Both the position numbers and the translations under genes were made by a program. This document shows positions 51,141 to 61,847 of a stretch of 64,000 nt of DNA, piece by piece (positions within the stretch are counted from its first letter, which is position 1; every line of letters begins with the position of its first letter). The DNA comes from Dactylosporangium fulvum (GTDB lineage Bacteria > Actinomycetota > Actinomycetes > Mycobacteriales > Micromonosporaceae): contig NZ_CP073720.1 in assembly GCF_025137375.1 (NCBI RefSeq), positions 9,200,501-9,264,500 of the forward strand, read 5' to 3'. The notes beneath the pieces are model-generated. The model made no database searches. It saw only the letters and a program-made list of their open reading frames with translations, and was not told where the DNA came from.

Positions 51141-51244
51141 GCGTGGACATCGTCGTCGAGGTTGCGGGTTCAACTCCCGTTCGGCCCTCTCCCACGGGCC
51201 GATAGCTCAATCGAAGAGCGCGACGCTATAAGCCTGATCCACGC
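51141..51244 (+). ncRNA. Y RNA (YrlA)-like permuted tRNA mimic 2
   Basis: Same architecture as the RNA just upstream but different sequence: outer helix GCGTGGA (51141–51147) with TCCACGC (51238–51244); anticodon-position stem CGTCG (51154–51158) with CGACG (51221–51225); T-arm GCGGG-TTCAACT-CCCGT (51164–51180); acceptor TCGGCCC (51181–51187), 8-nt loop TCTCCCAC, GGGCCGA (51196–51202); TA; D-arm GCTC-AATCGAA-GAGC (51205–51219). All helices pair perfectly apart from one G·U. Sequence divergence with kept pairing argues for a functional RNA. Confidence 0.8.
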
Positions 51245-51285
51245 CCTTCAACGTGCCGGTGTGCGCAATTGGGCGGCAACCCGAG

Positions 51286-51312
51286 GCCCGGGGGATGGAT
51301 ACTCCCCCGGGC
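51286..51312 (+). terminator. terminator of the RNA-rich locus
   Basis: Perfect 10-bp stem GCCCGGGGGA / TCCCCCGGGC with a 7-nt loop, 41 bp after the second RNA. It marks the likely end of the transcript. Confidence 0.75.
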
Positions 51313-51457
51313 TTCACCACGCTCAGGCGGCGTTTTTCCTGACGGGTGCCTCCGGCGGACGTCCCGCTTGGGACGCCGGGGGTCGCCACGGCTCTTGATC
51401 CCTGGACCTCGTGGTCTCCGCAGTCCCGCAGGCAGCGCCGTCCCGCAGGCAGCGCCG

Positions 51458-51994
51458 TCAGCGCGACGGCGCCCGCACCCGTCCGAACGCCGCGACCGCG
51501 TCCTCGGGTTCGTCGACACTCACCGTGAACTGCCGCCCGCCGAAGTCGAACACCAGCGCCGGCCCGGACCGCACGATCACGGCCCGCCCGCGCCCCGGGA
51601 CCCAGGTCCACCCCCACCGCTGCCCGAGGCTGGACCGCACGTCGATCGCGCGCACCTCCCCCACCATCCGCAGCGGCACGGCGATCGGCGGCATCGGCAG
51701 CAGCCCGTGGCGGATCCGCACGTTGTACATGCTGATCTCCACCCCGACGTGCGCCATCGCCGCGGCCCAGACCAACGCCGCAAGCCCGGCAACGAACAGC
51801 AAGGCGGTCAACGCGAGCCACTTGGTCTGCTCGAACGGCCGCTCCGGCGCGACAAGGTACCCGGCGACGAAGCACACGACGGCCACCCCGAACCCGGCAC
51901 CCGCCCGGCGATACCCGATGGCCCGCCCGGACCACAGCAGAAACGACACGCGCGTTGTTCTACCAGAGCAACCACCGGCATCGCTGTCGTCCAT
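51458..51994 (-). CDS. PH-like membrane protein (DUF3093-like)
   Basis: 178 aa from ATG 51994. Two transmembrane segments (about 28–45 and 58–80) then a beta-rich domain with MYNVRIRHGLLPMPPIAVPL, RSSLGQRWGWTWVPGRGRAV and VDEPEDAVAAFG. Pattern resembles bacterial PH-domain/DUF3093 proteins. Function unknown. Confidence 0.7.
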   Translation of the reverse strand: MDDSDAGGCSGRTTRVSFLLWSGRAIGYRRAGAGFGVAVVCFVAGYLVAPERPFEQTKWLALTALLFVAGLAALVWAAAMAHVGVEISMYNVRIRHGLLPMPPIAVPLRMVGEVRAIDVRSSLGQRWGWTWVPGRGRAVIVRSGPALVFDFGGRQFTVSVDEPEDAVAAFGRVRAPSR

Positions 51995-52179
51995 TCCGGT
52001 GACCGTCCACACTGTTCAATCGCTCACCCCCTGCGACCGGCCCTTACTCCACACCGCCCCCGGCTGGCGGATTCCGGTCAGTTCGCGAAGACCCTCGTTA
52101 CCCCCGGTGTCGGCCGTCCGCGCCCGGCCGGAGCCATCCGGCATGACCGTTCCCGCAGCGGCACGGCAGGGCCGGCCCG

Positions 52180-52884
52180 TCAGCGGGCGCCCGGCGCCAG
52201 CCCGCGCTCCGCCATCGCCTCTGCCAGGGCGGTCAGCGACCGTACGACGGCATTGCGCCCTTCACCACCGTGCAGCATCTTGCGCGGCTCGCGGATCCGT
52301 TCCACCCCGATGGCGTGTGCCCCGGCCCGCTGCGTCGCCGACATGGCCGAGAACGTCGCACAGACCACTGCGGTCTGCCCGGGAGCCGCCCTGATCGCCT
52401 CCAACACCGGTGCCATGGTCCGCACCGCAGGGTTGCGCATCGCGAACCCCCGCCCGAGCGTCGGCCCGACCAGCGTCCGCAGCCCGAGCCGGTGCAGGTA
52501 CCGCCCAACGGCCGACTCGCTGTGCGGCGCATACACGGCAACCGACCGCCCCGTCTCCCGGCACACGTCGAGCAGGTCCGCAGCACCGACCGTGATCGGA
52601 GCCCATCCCGCGGCGTCGAGCTCGGCGTCATGGACGATCTGCTCCGCTCGACGTCCGCTCTCCTCCGACACGCCGTACGCCTCGGCGAGCATGTCGAACG
52701 GGTTGTCGCTAATGCCGACCAGGATCGACAGGCGATGCCCGGATTCGAGCAGCATCTCGCGGATCCGCCGGGCCACCACTTCCGGGTCGGGCAGCAGGTT
52801 ACCCAACACGCTGAACGTGAGGACCACGTGGTTGGTCCGATCGAGGATCTCGGCGAGGTGGGGCCGTACCCGCAACGGCGTCAC
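52180..52884 (-). CDS. HAD-superfamily protein with lost motif I
   Basis: 234 aa. The fold follows HAD phosphatases: ILDRTNHVVLTFSVLGNLLP stands where the catalytic DxDGT motif should be, GRSVAVYAPHSESAVGRYL corresponds to motif II and TLVGPTLGRG to the region before motif III. The nucleophile Asp is missing, so it is probably not a phosphatase; perhaps a ligand-binding or regulatory relative. Confidence 0.65.
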   Translation of the reverse strand: MTPLRVRPHLAEILDRTNHVVLTFSVLGNLLPDPEVVARRIREMLLESGHRLSILVGISDNPFDMLAEAYGVSEESGRRAEQIVHDAELDAAGWAPITVGAADLLDVCRETGRSVAVYAPHSESAVGRYLHRLGLRTLVGPTLGRGFAMRNPAVRTMAPVLEAIRAAPGQTAVVCATFSAMSATQRAGAHAIGVERIREPRKMLHGGEGRNAVVRSLTALAEAMAERGLAPGAR

Positions 52885-52997
52885 CCGTTGATCATCACTC
52901 GACTTCCGTCTCCCGCGATGCGTTATGCCCCTTTCGCCCCGCCGACAGGCGGACGATCGGCCCGTTCAGGCCGGTCTGTCCGATTCAGTCCGCCACC

Positions 52998-53801
52998 TCA
53001 GTCCACCACCGCGACCTCGTCGCCGATGGCGATCTTGCCCCTCCCGTCCGGGATCAGGTTGACCCCGAACATGATCCCGCCCGGAAACTTCCGGCGCTGC
53101 CCGAGCACACGCAGCGGCTGGCGGCCCTTCTCACCCGTCTCTGGGTCGATGGTGGTCAGCACACACCGGCTGCAGGGCTTCGGCACGCGGAACGACACGT
53201 CGCCGATCACGATCCGCCTGCCGAGCCAGCCGTCCTCCGCCCAGGCCGCGGCGCCACCCACCACGACATTGGGACGGAAGCGCGTCATCTCGACCGGCGC
53301 GTCCCCCTCCTCGGCCAGCCAGTCGTTGACCGCGTCGAGCGAGGCCATGTTGGTCAGCAGCAGCGGGAACCCGTCGGCGAAACTCACCCGGTCGTCGGGC
53401 CGGCTGTATTCCGGATCGACCCGCCTCCGTGTCGGGTCGTCCAGGTGGACCAGATGCGCGCGGCGCCCGATCACCTCCGTCAGCCATCGGTCCACCTCGC
53501 CGCCCGCCGGCGTGGCGGCGATCCACTGCTTGAAATGCCTGACGTCCGTCGTGGTTCCGGTGGGGAACGGCACCTCGATGCTCGACGCCCCTTGCGCTTG
53601 GAGCACCAAACCCTGGGAGACGTACGTCGGACGCACCCGCCCGAGCGCCGGCCACTCCCGCTGCGTGATCAGTTTGAGGTCGTCGTCGACGACCAGCCAC
53701 CGCCGGTCGCCGGCCAGCCCCCACGGCTCGACTTCGGCGGAGTCCGCCTCCACGCGATAGCAGCTCTTGATCGGATAGGTCGCGAGATAGATCAACCGCA
53801 C
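52998..53801 (-). CDS. MOSC domain protein (mARC-like)
   Basis: 267 aa from GTG 53801. N-terminal beta-barrel MOSC_N (LATYPIKSCYRVE), LAGDRRWLVVDDDLKLITQR, then MOSC core with RFRPNVVVGG and the cysteine VPKPCSRCVLTTIDPETG. Molybdenum-cofactor-binding oxidoreductase family related to YcbX/mARC, which reduce N-hydroxylated compounds. Confidence 0.9.
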   Translation of the reverse strand: MRLIYLATYPIKSCYRVEADSAEVEPWGLAGDRRWLVVDDDLKLITQREWPALGRVRPTYVSQGLVLQAQGASSIEVPFPTGTTTDVRHFKQWIAATPAGGEVDRWLTEVIGRRAHLVHLDDPTRRRVDPEYSRPDDRVSFADGFPLLLTNMASLDAVNDWLAEEGDAPVEMTRFRPNVVVGGAAAWAEDGWLGRRIVIGDVSFRVPKPCSRCVLTTIDPETGEKGRQPLRVLGQRRKFPGGIMFGVNLIPDGRGKIAIGDEVAVVD

Positions 53802-53860
53802 ATCCCGAGCGTCCCATGTGGTCCCCCCTTCGAGCCAACATTTTGAATGGATCCATGCTG

Positions 53861-53890
53861 TTGACGCAACCCTGAAAGGAGTCTTACAGT
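53861..53890 (+). promoter_or_regulatory. leaderless promoter of the hut regulator
   Basis: TTGACG (53861–53866), 18-bp spacer, TACAGT (53885–53890); the ATG at 53897 lies where transcription should start. A 10-bp palindrome ATGGATCCAT (53847–53856) just upstream of the −35 could be an operator. Confidence 0.6.
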
Positions 53891-53896
53891 CGCCCC

Positions 53897-54760
53897 ATGA
53901 CAACGTCACCGGTCCAGCGGGTGCTGGAACTGTTCGACGGGCAGCGGTTGACGCCCGCACAGCGGCGCATCGCGCGCTGCCTGGTCGACCATGCCGGCCG
54001 GGCCGGTTATCTCTCCAGCGGCGATCTGGCGGCGCTGGCCGGGGTGAGCCAGCCGTCCGTCACTCGATTCGCGACCGCGCTGGGCTTCGACGGCTATCCG
54101 GCGCTGCGCGACCGGCTGCGGGTGACGTTCGACGGCTACCAGCACGCCCCGTCCACAGTGGACGAGGATGCGGAAGACGCACCCACGAATCAATACCAGC
54201 TGGCGCTGAGCGCCGAGATCGCCAATCTGCAGCGCCTCTCCGAGGCCCTCCGCGATCCGGCACCGCTGGCCGAGGCCGGCCGTCTGCTGATCGAGAGCCG
54301 ACCGCTGCCGGTGCTCGGCATGCGGGCGGCCGCAGCGCTCGCGAGTTCGTTCGCCTACTTCGCGGCGAAGGTGCATCCCGACGTCCGGCTGCTGCGCGAG
54401 CAGGGAAGCCTGCTGGCGGATCGGCTGGAACAGGCACATGCGGCAGGCGCAGTTGCGATGCTGGCGTTTGTGTTGCCCCGCTATCCGCGTGAGGCGGTCG
54501 ACGCCCTGCGCGACGCACGGGCCGCCGGGCTCCGCGTGGTGACCGTGACCGACTCACCGGTCAGTCCGGCCGCCGCCGAGTCCGACCTGGTCCTGCCGGC
54601 CGCCGTGGGGTCGCGGCTGGTGTTCGACCTGCACGCCGCCCCGTCCGCGATGGTCACGATGCTGCTGCAGGCGATGTGCGACGCCGCACCGACCGAGACC
54701 CAGGCACGACTCGAGGCATTCGAGCGGTCTGCCGCCACTCGTCAGGTTTTCCTGCCCTAG
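53897..54760 (+). CDS. RpiR/MurR-family regulator of histidine utilisation
   Basis: 287 aa: N-terminal HTH_6 domain (LTPAQRRIARCLVDHAG; LAALAGVSQPSVTRFATALG) and C-terminal SIS domain (about 125–265; LPVLGMRAAAALASSFAYF). SIS domains usually sense phosphosugars, but members of this family also control hut genes. It lies 12 bp upstream of hutU, so it probably heads and controls the operon. Confidence 0.85.
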   Translation: MTTSPVQRVLELFDGQRLTPAQRRIARCLVDHAGRAGYLSSGDLAALAGVSQPSVTRFATALGFDGYPALRDRLRVTFDGYQHAPSTVDEDAEDAPTNQYQLALSAEIANLQRLSEALRDPAPLAEAGRLLIESRPLPVLGMRAAAALASSFAYFAAKVHPDVRLLREQGSLLADRLEQAHAAGAVAMLAFVLPRYPREAVDALRDARAAGLRVVTVTDSPVSPAAAESDLVLPAAVGSRLVFDLHAAPSAMVTMLLQAMCDAAPTETQARLEAFERSAATRQVFLP

Positions 54761-54772
54761 CCGAGGAGTCCC

Positions 54773-56418
<1,646 letters not shown>

Positions 56419-56422
<4 letters not shown>

Positions 56423-57627
56423 TGAGCGCCGAGCGGTTCGCCGCGCTCTGGGGATCGCTGAGCCCGATCGGCAAGGCCGGGGACGACGGCGGCTACATCC
56501 GCCAGTCGTGGACCGACACCGACCTGGTCTGCCGCGAGTGGTTCGTCGAGGAAGCACTGGATCGCGATCTCGAGGTGGAGATCGACCGCAACGGCAATCT
56601 GTGGGCCTGGTGGGGCGAGCCGGAAGGCGACGGGGCGGTCGTGACCGGCAGCCACCTCGACTCGGTGCCCCACGGCGGCGCGTATGACGGCCCGCTCGGT
56701 GTCGTCTCCGGCCTGCTAGCCGTCGACGTGCTCCGTGAGCGTGGTGTCACGCCCGCCCGCCCGCTCGCGGTGGTCGTGTTCACCGAGGAGGAGGGCGCTC
56801 GGTTCGGCGTGCCGTGCCTGGGCTCACGACTGCTCACCGGTGCATTCGACCCTGCCAAGGCGCTGCAGCTCCGCGACCGGGAGGGCGTGCGTCTCGGCGA
56901 GGCGATCAGCAGGGCCGGCCTCGACCCGGAGCGGCTGGGACCCGATCCCGAGCGGCTGGCACGCATCGCCGCCTTCGTGGAACTGCACGTGGAGCAGGGC
57001 CGGGCCCTCGATCACATCGACGCGCCGATCGGCGTGGCCAGCGCCATCTGGCCGCACGGCCGCTACCGGTTCGACTTCACAGGCGAAGGCAACCACGCGG
57101 GCACGACCCGTATGTCGGACCGTCATGATCCGATGCTCACCCTCGCCCATACCGTGCTGGCCGCCGAGGAGGCTGCCCGGCTGCACGGCGCCCACGCCAC
57201 CGTCGGCCGGGTCGACGTCGCCCCCAACGCCACCAATGCGATCGCGTCGCGGGCCTCCGCCTGGCTCGATGCCCGAGCGGCCGACGAGGACACCCTGCAA
57301 CGACTGGTCGAGGTGGTCCACCAGCGTGCCGAGGAGCGCTCGCTGACCGACGGCACGCTGGTGAAGATGACGGCGGAGTCGTCGACAGGCGAGGTCGCGT
57401 TCGCCGGCGAGGTCAGCCGGCTCGCCGCGCTGGAGCTCAACGCTCCCGTGCTCCCGACCGGCGCCGGCCATGACGCCGGGGTGCTCGCCGGGCACGTCGA
57501 CACCGCCATGCTGTTCGTGCGCAATCCAACCGGCATCTCCCACGCACCGCAGGAGTCGGCGTCGGACGCTGACTGCGCGGTGGGTGTCGAGAAGCTCGCC
57601 GACCTCTTGGCGCGGCTATGTCAGTGA
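56419..57627 (+). CDS. M20 amidohydrolase (allantoate/N-carbamoyl amino acid hydrolase type) in hut operon
   Basis: 402-aa di-zinc hydrolase: GSHLDSVPHGGAYDGPLG (76–93, His and Asp ligands), FTEEEGARFG (Glu ligands), ELHVEQGRALD, and RIPGHDAG-like TGAGHDAGVLAG. Family members hydrolyse N-carbamoyl, allantoate or related bonds. Within the hut operon after HutF, the substrate is most likely N-formyl-L-glutamate, replacing HutG, which is absent in the visible operon (inference). Coupled at both ends (ATGA with hutU, 10-bp overlap with hutF). Confidence 0.85.
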
Positions 57628-58949
57628 ATCGGTCGCCCATGCGGTACCACTGCGAGCACGTCTGGCTGCCGACAGGCGTCGCGGCAGACGTGCTCGTCGA
57701 GGTTGCCGACGGCCGGTTCACCGTGGTCACTCCGCAGACGCCCCCGAATGCGCCGGCTGCCAGCGACGCGGTGCGGCTGCCGGGGCTGACGCTACCGGGG
57801 CTGGCCAACACCCACTCGCACGCCTTCCACCGCGCGCTGCGCGGACGCACCCAGCGAGGCCGGGGCACGTTCTGGACGTGGCGCGAACAGATGTACGCCG
57901 TGGCCGGTGCGCTCGACCCGGACTCGTATCACGCGCTTGCCCGCGCTGTGTACGCCGAGATGGCGCTGGCCGGCATCACCTGCGTCGGCGAGTTCCACTA
58001 TCTGCACCACGGCCCCGACGGCACCCCGTATGACGAGCCCAACGCGATGGGCGAGGCGCTGCTCGCGGCAGCCGCCGACGCGGGCATCAGGATCACGCTG
58101 CTCGACACGCTGTACCTGTCGGCGAGTGTCGACGGCAAACCGCTGGAAGGCGTCCAGCGGCGCTTCGGCGACGGTTCGCTGGACGGCTGGTCCGCGCGGG
58201 TCGAGCGGCTGAAGGCCCAGCCGCACGCGAGGATCGGCGCGGCCGCCCACAGCGTGCGGGCGGTTCCGGCCGACGTGCTGGCCGGGTTCGCGTATCGGAC
58301 CGAGGGCCTGCCCACCCACGTACACCTGTCGGAGCAACGCGCGGAGAACGAGGCCTGTCAGGCGATGCACGGCTGCACCCCCACGGAACTGCTCGCCGAC
58401 CGTGGGTTGCTCGGTGAGCGGGTGACCGCGGTCCACGCCACGCACCTGACCGACGCCGATCGCACGGAGCTGGGCGACACCGGCACCGGTGTCTGTTTCT
58501 GCCCGACGACCGAGCGGGACCTCGCCGACGGCATCGGCCACGCCCGTGCACTGACCGACGCGGGCAGCCCGCTCAGTCTGGGCAGTGACAGTCACGCCGT
58601 CATCGACCTGTTCGAGGAGGCTCGGGGCGTGGAGATGCACGAACGGCTGCACACCGAGCACCGGGGGCATTTCACGGCCGACGAGTTGCTCGGTGCGGCG
58701 AGCGTCGCCGGACATGTCGCGCTCGGCTGGCCGGACGCCGGCACGATCGCCGTCGGCGCACGTGCCGACCTGGTCACCGTGGCCCTGGACACGCCGCGGA
58801 CGGCGGGGTGCGAGCCCGGTGCGATCTGCTTCGCGGCGACTGCCGCCGACGTGCGGCATGTCGTGGTCGACGGGCGCGTGGTGGTCACGGGCGGCGTCCA
58901 CATCGCGTTGCCGGACGTCGGCGCCGCGCTGGCGGGGGCGATCCGATGA
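57618..58949 (+). CDS. hutF: formimidoylglutamate deiminase
   Basis: 443-aa amidohydrolase converting N-formimidoyl-glutamate to N-formyl-glutamate and ammonia. NTHSHAFHRALRGRTQRG (metal His about 64–67), THVHLSEQRAENE (substrate and metal His), LGSDSHAVIDLFEEAR. Start ATG 57618 overlaps the M20 stop; ATG 57639 is an alternative. Marks the five-step Hut pathway. Confidence 0.95.
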   Translation: MSVNRSPMRYHCEHVWLPTGVAADVLVEVADGRFTVVTPQTPPNAPAASDAVRLPGLTLPGLANTHSHAFHRALRGRTQRGRGTFWTWREQMYAVAGALDPDSYHALARAVYAEMALAGITCVGEFHYLHHGPDGTPYDEPNAMGEALLAAAADAGIRITLLDTLYLSASVDGKPLEGVQRRFGDGSLDGWSARVERLKAQPHARIGAAAHSVRAVPADVLAGFAYRTEGLPTHVHLSEQRAENEACQAMHGCTPTELLADRGLLGERVTAVHATHLTDADRTELGDTGTGVCFCPTTERDLADGIGHARALTDAGSPLSLGSDSHAVIDLFEEARGVEMHERLHTEHRGHFTADELLGAASVAGHVALGWPDAGTIAVGARADLVTVALDTPRTAGCEPGAICFAATAADVRHVVVDGRVVVTGGVHIALPDVGAALAGAIR

Positions 58950-60115
58950 GGTCCCTGCTGATCACCAACATCGGCGAGCTGGTCACTGCCGACCCCGCGT
59001 GGGGCGCGGGGCCGCTCGGCATCCGGCGCAACGCAGCGCTGGTGATCGACGCCCGGCGGGTCGAGTGGATCGGGCGGGCGGCCGACGCTCCGGCCGCCGA
59101 TGCGCGGGTCGACGCCGACGGGGCCGCGGTGCTGCCGGGGTTCGTGGACAGTCACGCCCATCTGGTGTTCGCCGGAGACCGGGCTGCCGAGTTCGCGGCG
59201 CGGATGGCCGGCCAGCCGTATACCGGCGGCGGGATCCGCACCACGGTCGGCGCGACCCGCGCCGCCAGCGACGAGCAGCTGCGGACGAACGTGGCCCGGC
59301 TGCGCAACGAGGCGCTGCGGCAGGGCACGACCACGATGGAGATCAAGTCGGGTTACGGGCTGAACGTCACCGACGAGGCGCGCTCGCTGCGGATCGCCCA
59401 CGAGTTCACGACCGAGACGACGTTCCTCGGTGCCCACGTCGTGCCGGCCGAATACACCGACCGGCCCGACGACTACGTCGGCCTGGTCTGTGGCCCGATG
59501 CTCACCGCCGCCCGGTCGGCGGGCGCGCGGTGGATCGACGTGTTCTGCGAGCGGGGGGCGTTCGACGCCGACCACTCACGCGCCATCCTGACCGTCGGCG
59601 CGGACGCCGGGATGGGTGTGCGCATTCACGCCAACCAGCTGACGGAGGGACCCGGTGTACAGCTCGCGGTAGAGCTCAACGCCGCCTCCGCCGACCACTG
59701 CACACACCTGAGCCGGGCCGATATCGACGCGCTCGCCGGCTCCACGACGGTGGCCACGTTGCTACCCGGCGCCGAGTTCTCCACCCGGTCGCCCTACCCG
59801 CCGGCGCGGGCGCTGCTCGACGCGGGCGCGACCGTCGCCCTGGCCACGGACTGCAACCCGGGGTCGTCGTTCACCACATCGATGCCGTTCTGCATCGCGC
59901 TCGCGGTGCGGGAGATGGCCATGACACCGGCCGAGGCGGTGCTCGCGGCCACAAAGGGCGGGGCGGCCGCACTGCGTCGCAGCGACATCGGCCACCTCAC
60001 CGTCGGGGCGCGGGGCGACCTGCTCCTGCTCGACGCCCCCTCACACCTGCACCTGGCCTACCGGCCCGGGGTGCCGCTGACAACCACCGTCGTGCTCAAT
60101 GGGGAGCTGGTTTGA
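58946..60115 (+). CDS. hutI: imidazolonepropionase
   Basis: 389 aa from ATG 58946 (ATGA overlap with hutF). Opens the imidazolone ring to give N-formimidoyl-glutamate. SHAHLVFAGDRAAEFAAR (about 68–85), GGGIRTTV, KSGYGLN, RIHANQLTEG and ALATDCNPGSSFT with the metal ligands. Shares the amidohydrolase fold with HutF. Confidence 0.97.
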   Translation: MRSLLITNIGELVTADPAWGAGPLGIRRNAALVIDARRVEWIGRAADAPAADARVDADGAAVLPGFVDSHAHLVFAGDRAAEFAARMAGQPYTGGGIRTTVGATRAASDEQLRTNVARLRNEALRQGTTTMEIKSGYGLNVTDEARSLRIAHEFTTETTFLGAHVVPAEYTDRPDDYVGLVCGPMLTAARSAGARWIDVFCERGAFDADHSRAILTVGADAGMGVRIHANQLTEGPGVQLAVELNAASADHCTHLSRADIDALAGSTTVATLLPGAEFSTRSPYPPARALLDAGATVALATDCNPGSSFTTSMPFCIALAVREMAMTPAEAVLAATKGGAAALRRSDIGHLTVGARGDLLLLDAPSHLHLAYRPGVPLTTTVVLNGELV

Positions 60116-61632
60116 TCACCATCACCGCCTCTGGCATCACCCCCGACGACCTCATCGCGGTCGCCCGGGGCAACGCGCGGGTGACCCTCGCGCAGGACGC
60201 ACTCAACGCCATGCGTGCGAGCAGGGCCATCGTCGACGGCATCGAGCGGGAAGGCCGCCCGGTCTACGGGGTGTCGACCGGGTTCGGTGCCCTCGCCAAC
60301 ACGTTCATCGCGCCCGAGCGGCGAGCCGAGCTGCAGCATGCGCTCATCCGCTCGCACGCGGCAGGCATCGGCGCTCCGATGCCACGCGAGGTCGTGCGGG
60401 CGATGATGCTGCTGCGGATCCGTTCGCTGGCCATGGGCCGGTCCGGGGTACGGCCCGAGGTCGCCCGGGCACTCGTCGATCTCCTCAACGCCGACATCAC
60501 GCCCTGGGTGCCCGAGCACGGCTCGCTCGGCGCCTCCGGTGACCTGGCGCCGCTGGCGCACTGTGCGCTGGTGCTCATCGGTGAGGGCTGGGTCCTGGCC
60601 AAGGACGGCAGCCGGATCACCCCGGCCGACGCCGGCGTCAAGCCGATCGAGCTGTCGTCGAAGGAGGGGCTGGCCCTCATCAACGGCACCGACGGCATGC
60701 TGGGCATGCTGCTCATGGCGATCGAGGACGCCGGGCACCTGTTCACCATGGCGGACGTGACCGCCGCGCTGTCGATCGAGGCGATGCTCGGCTCCGACCG
60801 GCCGTTCATGCCCGAACTGCACACCATCCGGCCACATCCCGGCCAGGCGGCGTCGGCAGCCAACATTCACCGGCTTCTGCAGCACTCGCCGATCATGGAC
60901 TCACACCGCAACGACCTGGTGCACGCCGTGCAGGACGCGTACTCGATGCGGTGCGCGCCGCAGGTTGCCGGGGCGGCGCGGGACACGCTGGAGTTCGCGA
61001 TCATGGTCGCCGCCCGGGAGTTGCGGTCGATCGTGGACAACCCTGTCGTGCTGCCGGACGGCCGGGTGGAGTCGACGGGCAACTTCCACGGTGCGCCGCT
61101 CGGCTTCGCCGCGGACTACCTGGCCATTGCCGCGTCAGAGGTCGGGGCGATCGCGGAACGGCGCGTGGACCGGCTCCTCGACGTGTGCCGCTCACGGGAC
61201 CTGCCGCCGTTCCTGACGCCCGACCCGGGAGTGAACTCGGGGTTGATGATCGCGCAGTACACGGCGGCGGGCATCGTCGCGGAGAACCGGCGGCTGGCGG
61301 CGCCGGCCAGCGTCGACTCGCTGCCGACGTCGGGCATGCAGGAGGACCACGTCTCGATGGGCTGGGCCGCGACCCGCAAACTCCGCACCGTCCTCGACAA
61401 CGTCTGCAGCATCCTGGCGGTCGAGCTGTTGTCCGCGGTTCGCGGCATCCAGCTCCGTGCCCCGCTGCAGCCGTCGCCGGCCGGGCGGCTGGCGGTGGCG
61501 ACGGTCGAGCGGTTCGCGGGAGGGCCGGGGCCCGACATGTTCCTGGCTCCGGTGCTCGAAGCGGCCCGCTCGCTGATCTCGTCTCGGGAGCTGCGCGCTG
61601 AGATCGAGCAGACGACCGGCCCGCTCGCCTGA
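60112..61632 (+). CDS. hutH: histidine ammonia-lyase
   Basis: 506 aa from TTG 60112, chosen because GGGGAG lies 5 bp upstream and it overlaps the hutI stop (TTGA). First step of histidine breakdown, giving urocanate. The MIO cofactor forms from Ala-Ser-Gly (about 141–143) in SLGASGDLAPLAH; catalytic Tyr in PVYGVSTGFGALAN. Last gene of the operon; a strong hairpin follows. Confidence 0.97.
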   Translation: MITITASGITPDDLIAVARGNARVTLAQDALNAMRASRAIVDGIEREGRPVYGVSTGFGALANTFIAPERRAELQHALIRSHAAGIGAPMPREVVRAMMLLRIRSLAMGRSGVRPEVARALVDLLNADITPWVPEHGSLGASGDLAPLAHCALVLIGEGWVLAKDGSRITPADAGVKPIELSSKEGLALINGTDGMLGMLLMAIEDAGHLFTMADVTAALSIEAMLGSDRPFMPELHTIRPHPGQAASAANIHRLLQHSPIMDSHRNDLVHAVQDAYSMRCAPQVAGAARDTLEFAIMVAARELRSIVDNPVVLPDGRVESTGNFHGAPLGFAADYLAIAASEVGAIAERRVDRLLDVCRSRDLPPFLTPDPGVNSGLMIAQYTAAGIVAENRRLAAPASVDSLPTSGMQEDHVSMGWAATRKLRTVLDNVCSILAVELLSAVRGIQLRAPLQPSPAGRLAVATVERFAGGPGPDMFLAPVLEAARSLISSRELRAEIEQTTGPLA

Positions 61633-61769
61633 CCGGGAAGGGCCTGCGCCGTGAGAGAGCGCCCACGGCCCGACGGAGCGCCCGCGCATCACGCACAGGC
61701 GTGTGGCCGGGACGCAGGCCGGCACGACTCACCCAGGGCAGCCGGGACTCGCGCAACCGCAGCGCCGGC

Positions 61770-61801
61770 CTGGCTGGGACGCCTTGGGACGTCCCAGCCA
61801 G
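61770..61801. terminator. bidirectional terminator between hutH and rdgB
   Basis: Perfect 12-bp stem CTGGCTGGGACG / CGTCCCAGCCAG with an 8-nt loop in the 215-bp gap between the convergent genes. Confidence 0.75.
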
Positions 61802-61847
61802 CCTGAGCAATCCGGTGGCCGGAAGGCCGACCCAAAGGGAAGGAGGG

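Noticed and set aside
50954..51244. Two-piece (permuted) tmRNA
   Set aside because: Permuted order fits, but there is no tag-peptide frame, no tmRNA acceptor/Ala identity G3·U70 and two copies occur; Y RNA-like architecture explains all helices better.
50954..51244. Genuine permuted tRNA genes giving mature tRNAs
   Set aside because: Halves would need joining at the anticodon by enzymes not known in bacteria, and no plausible anticodon loop can be built from the flanks.
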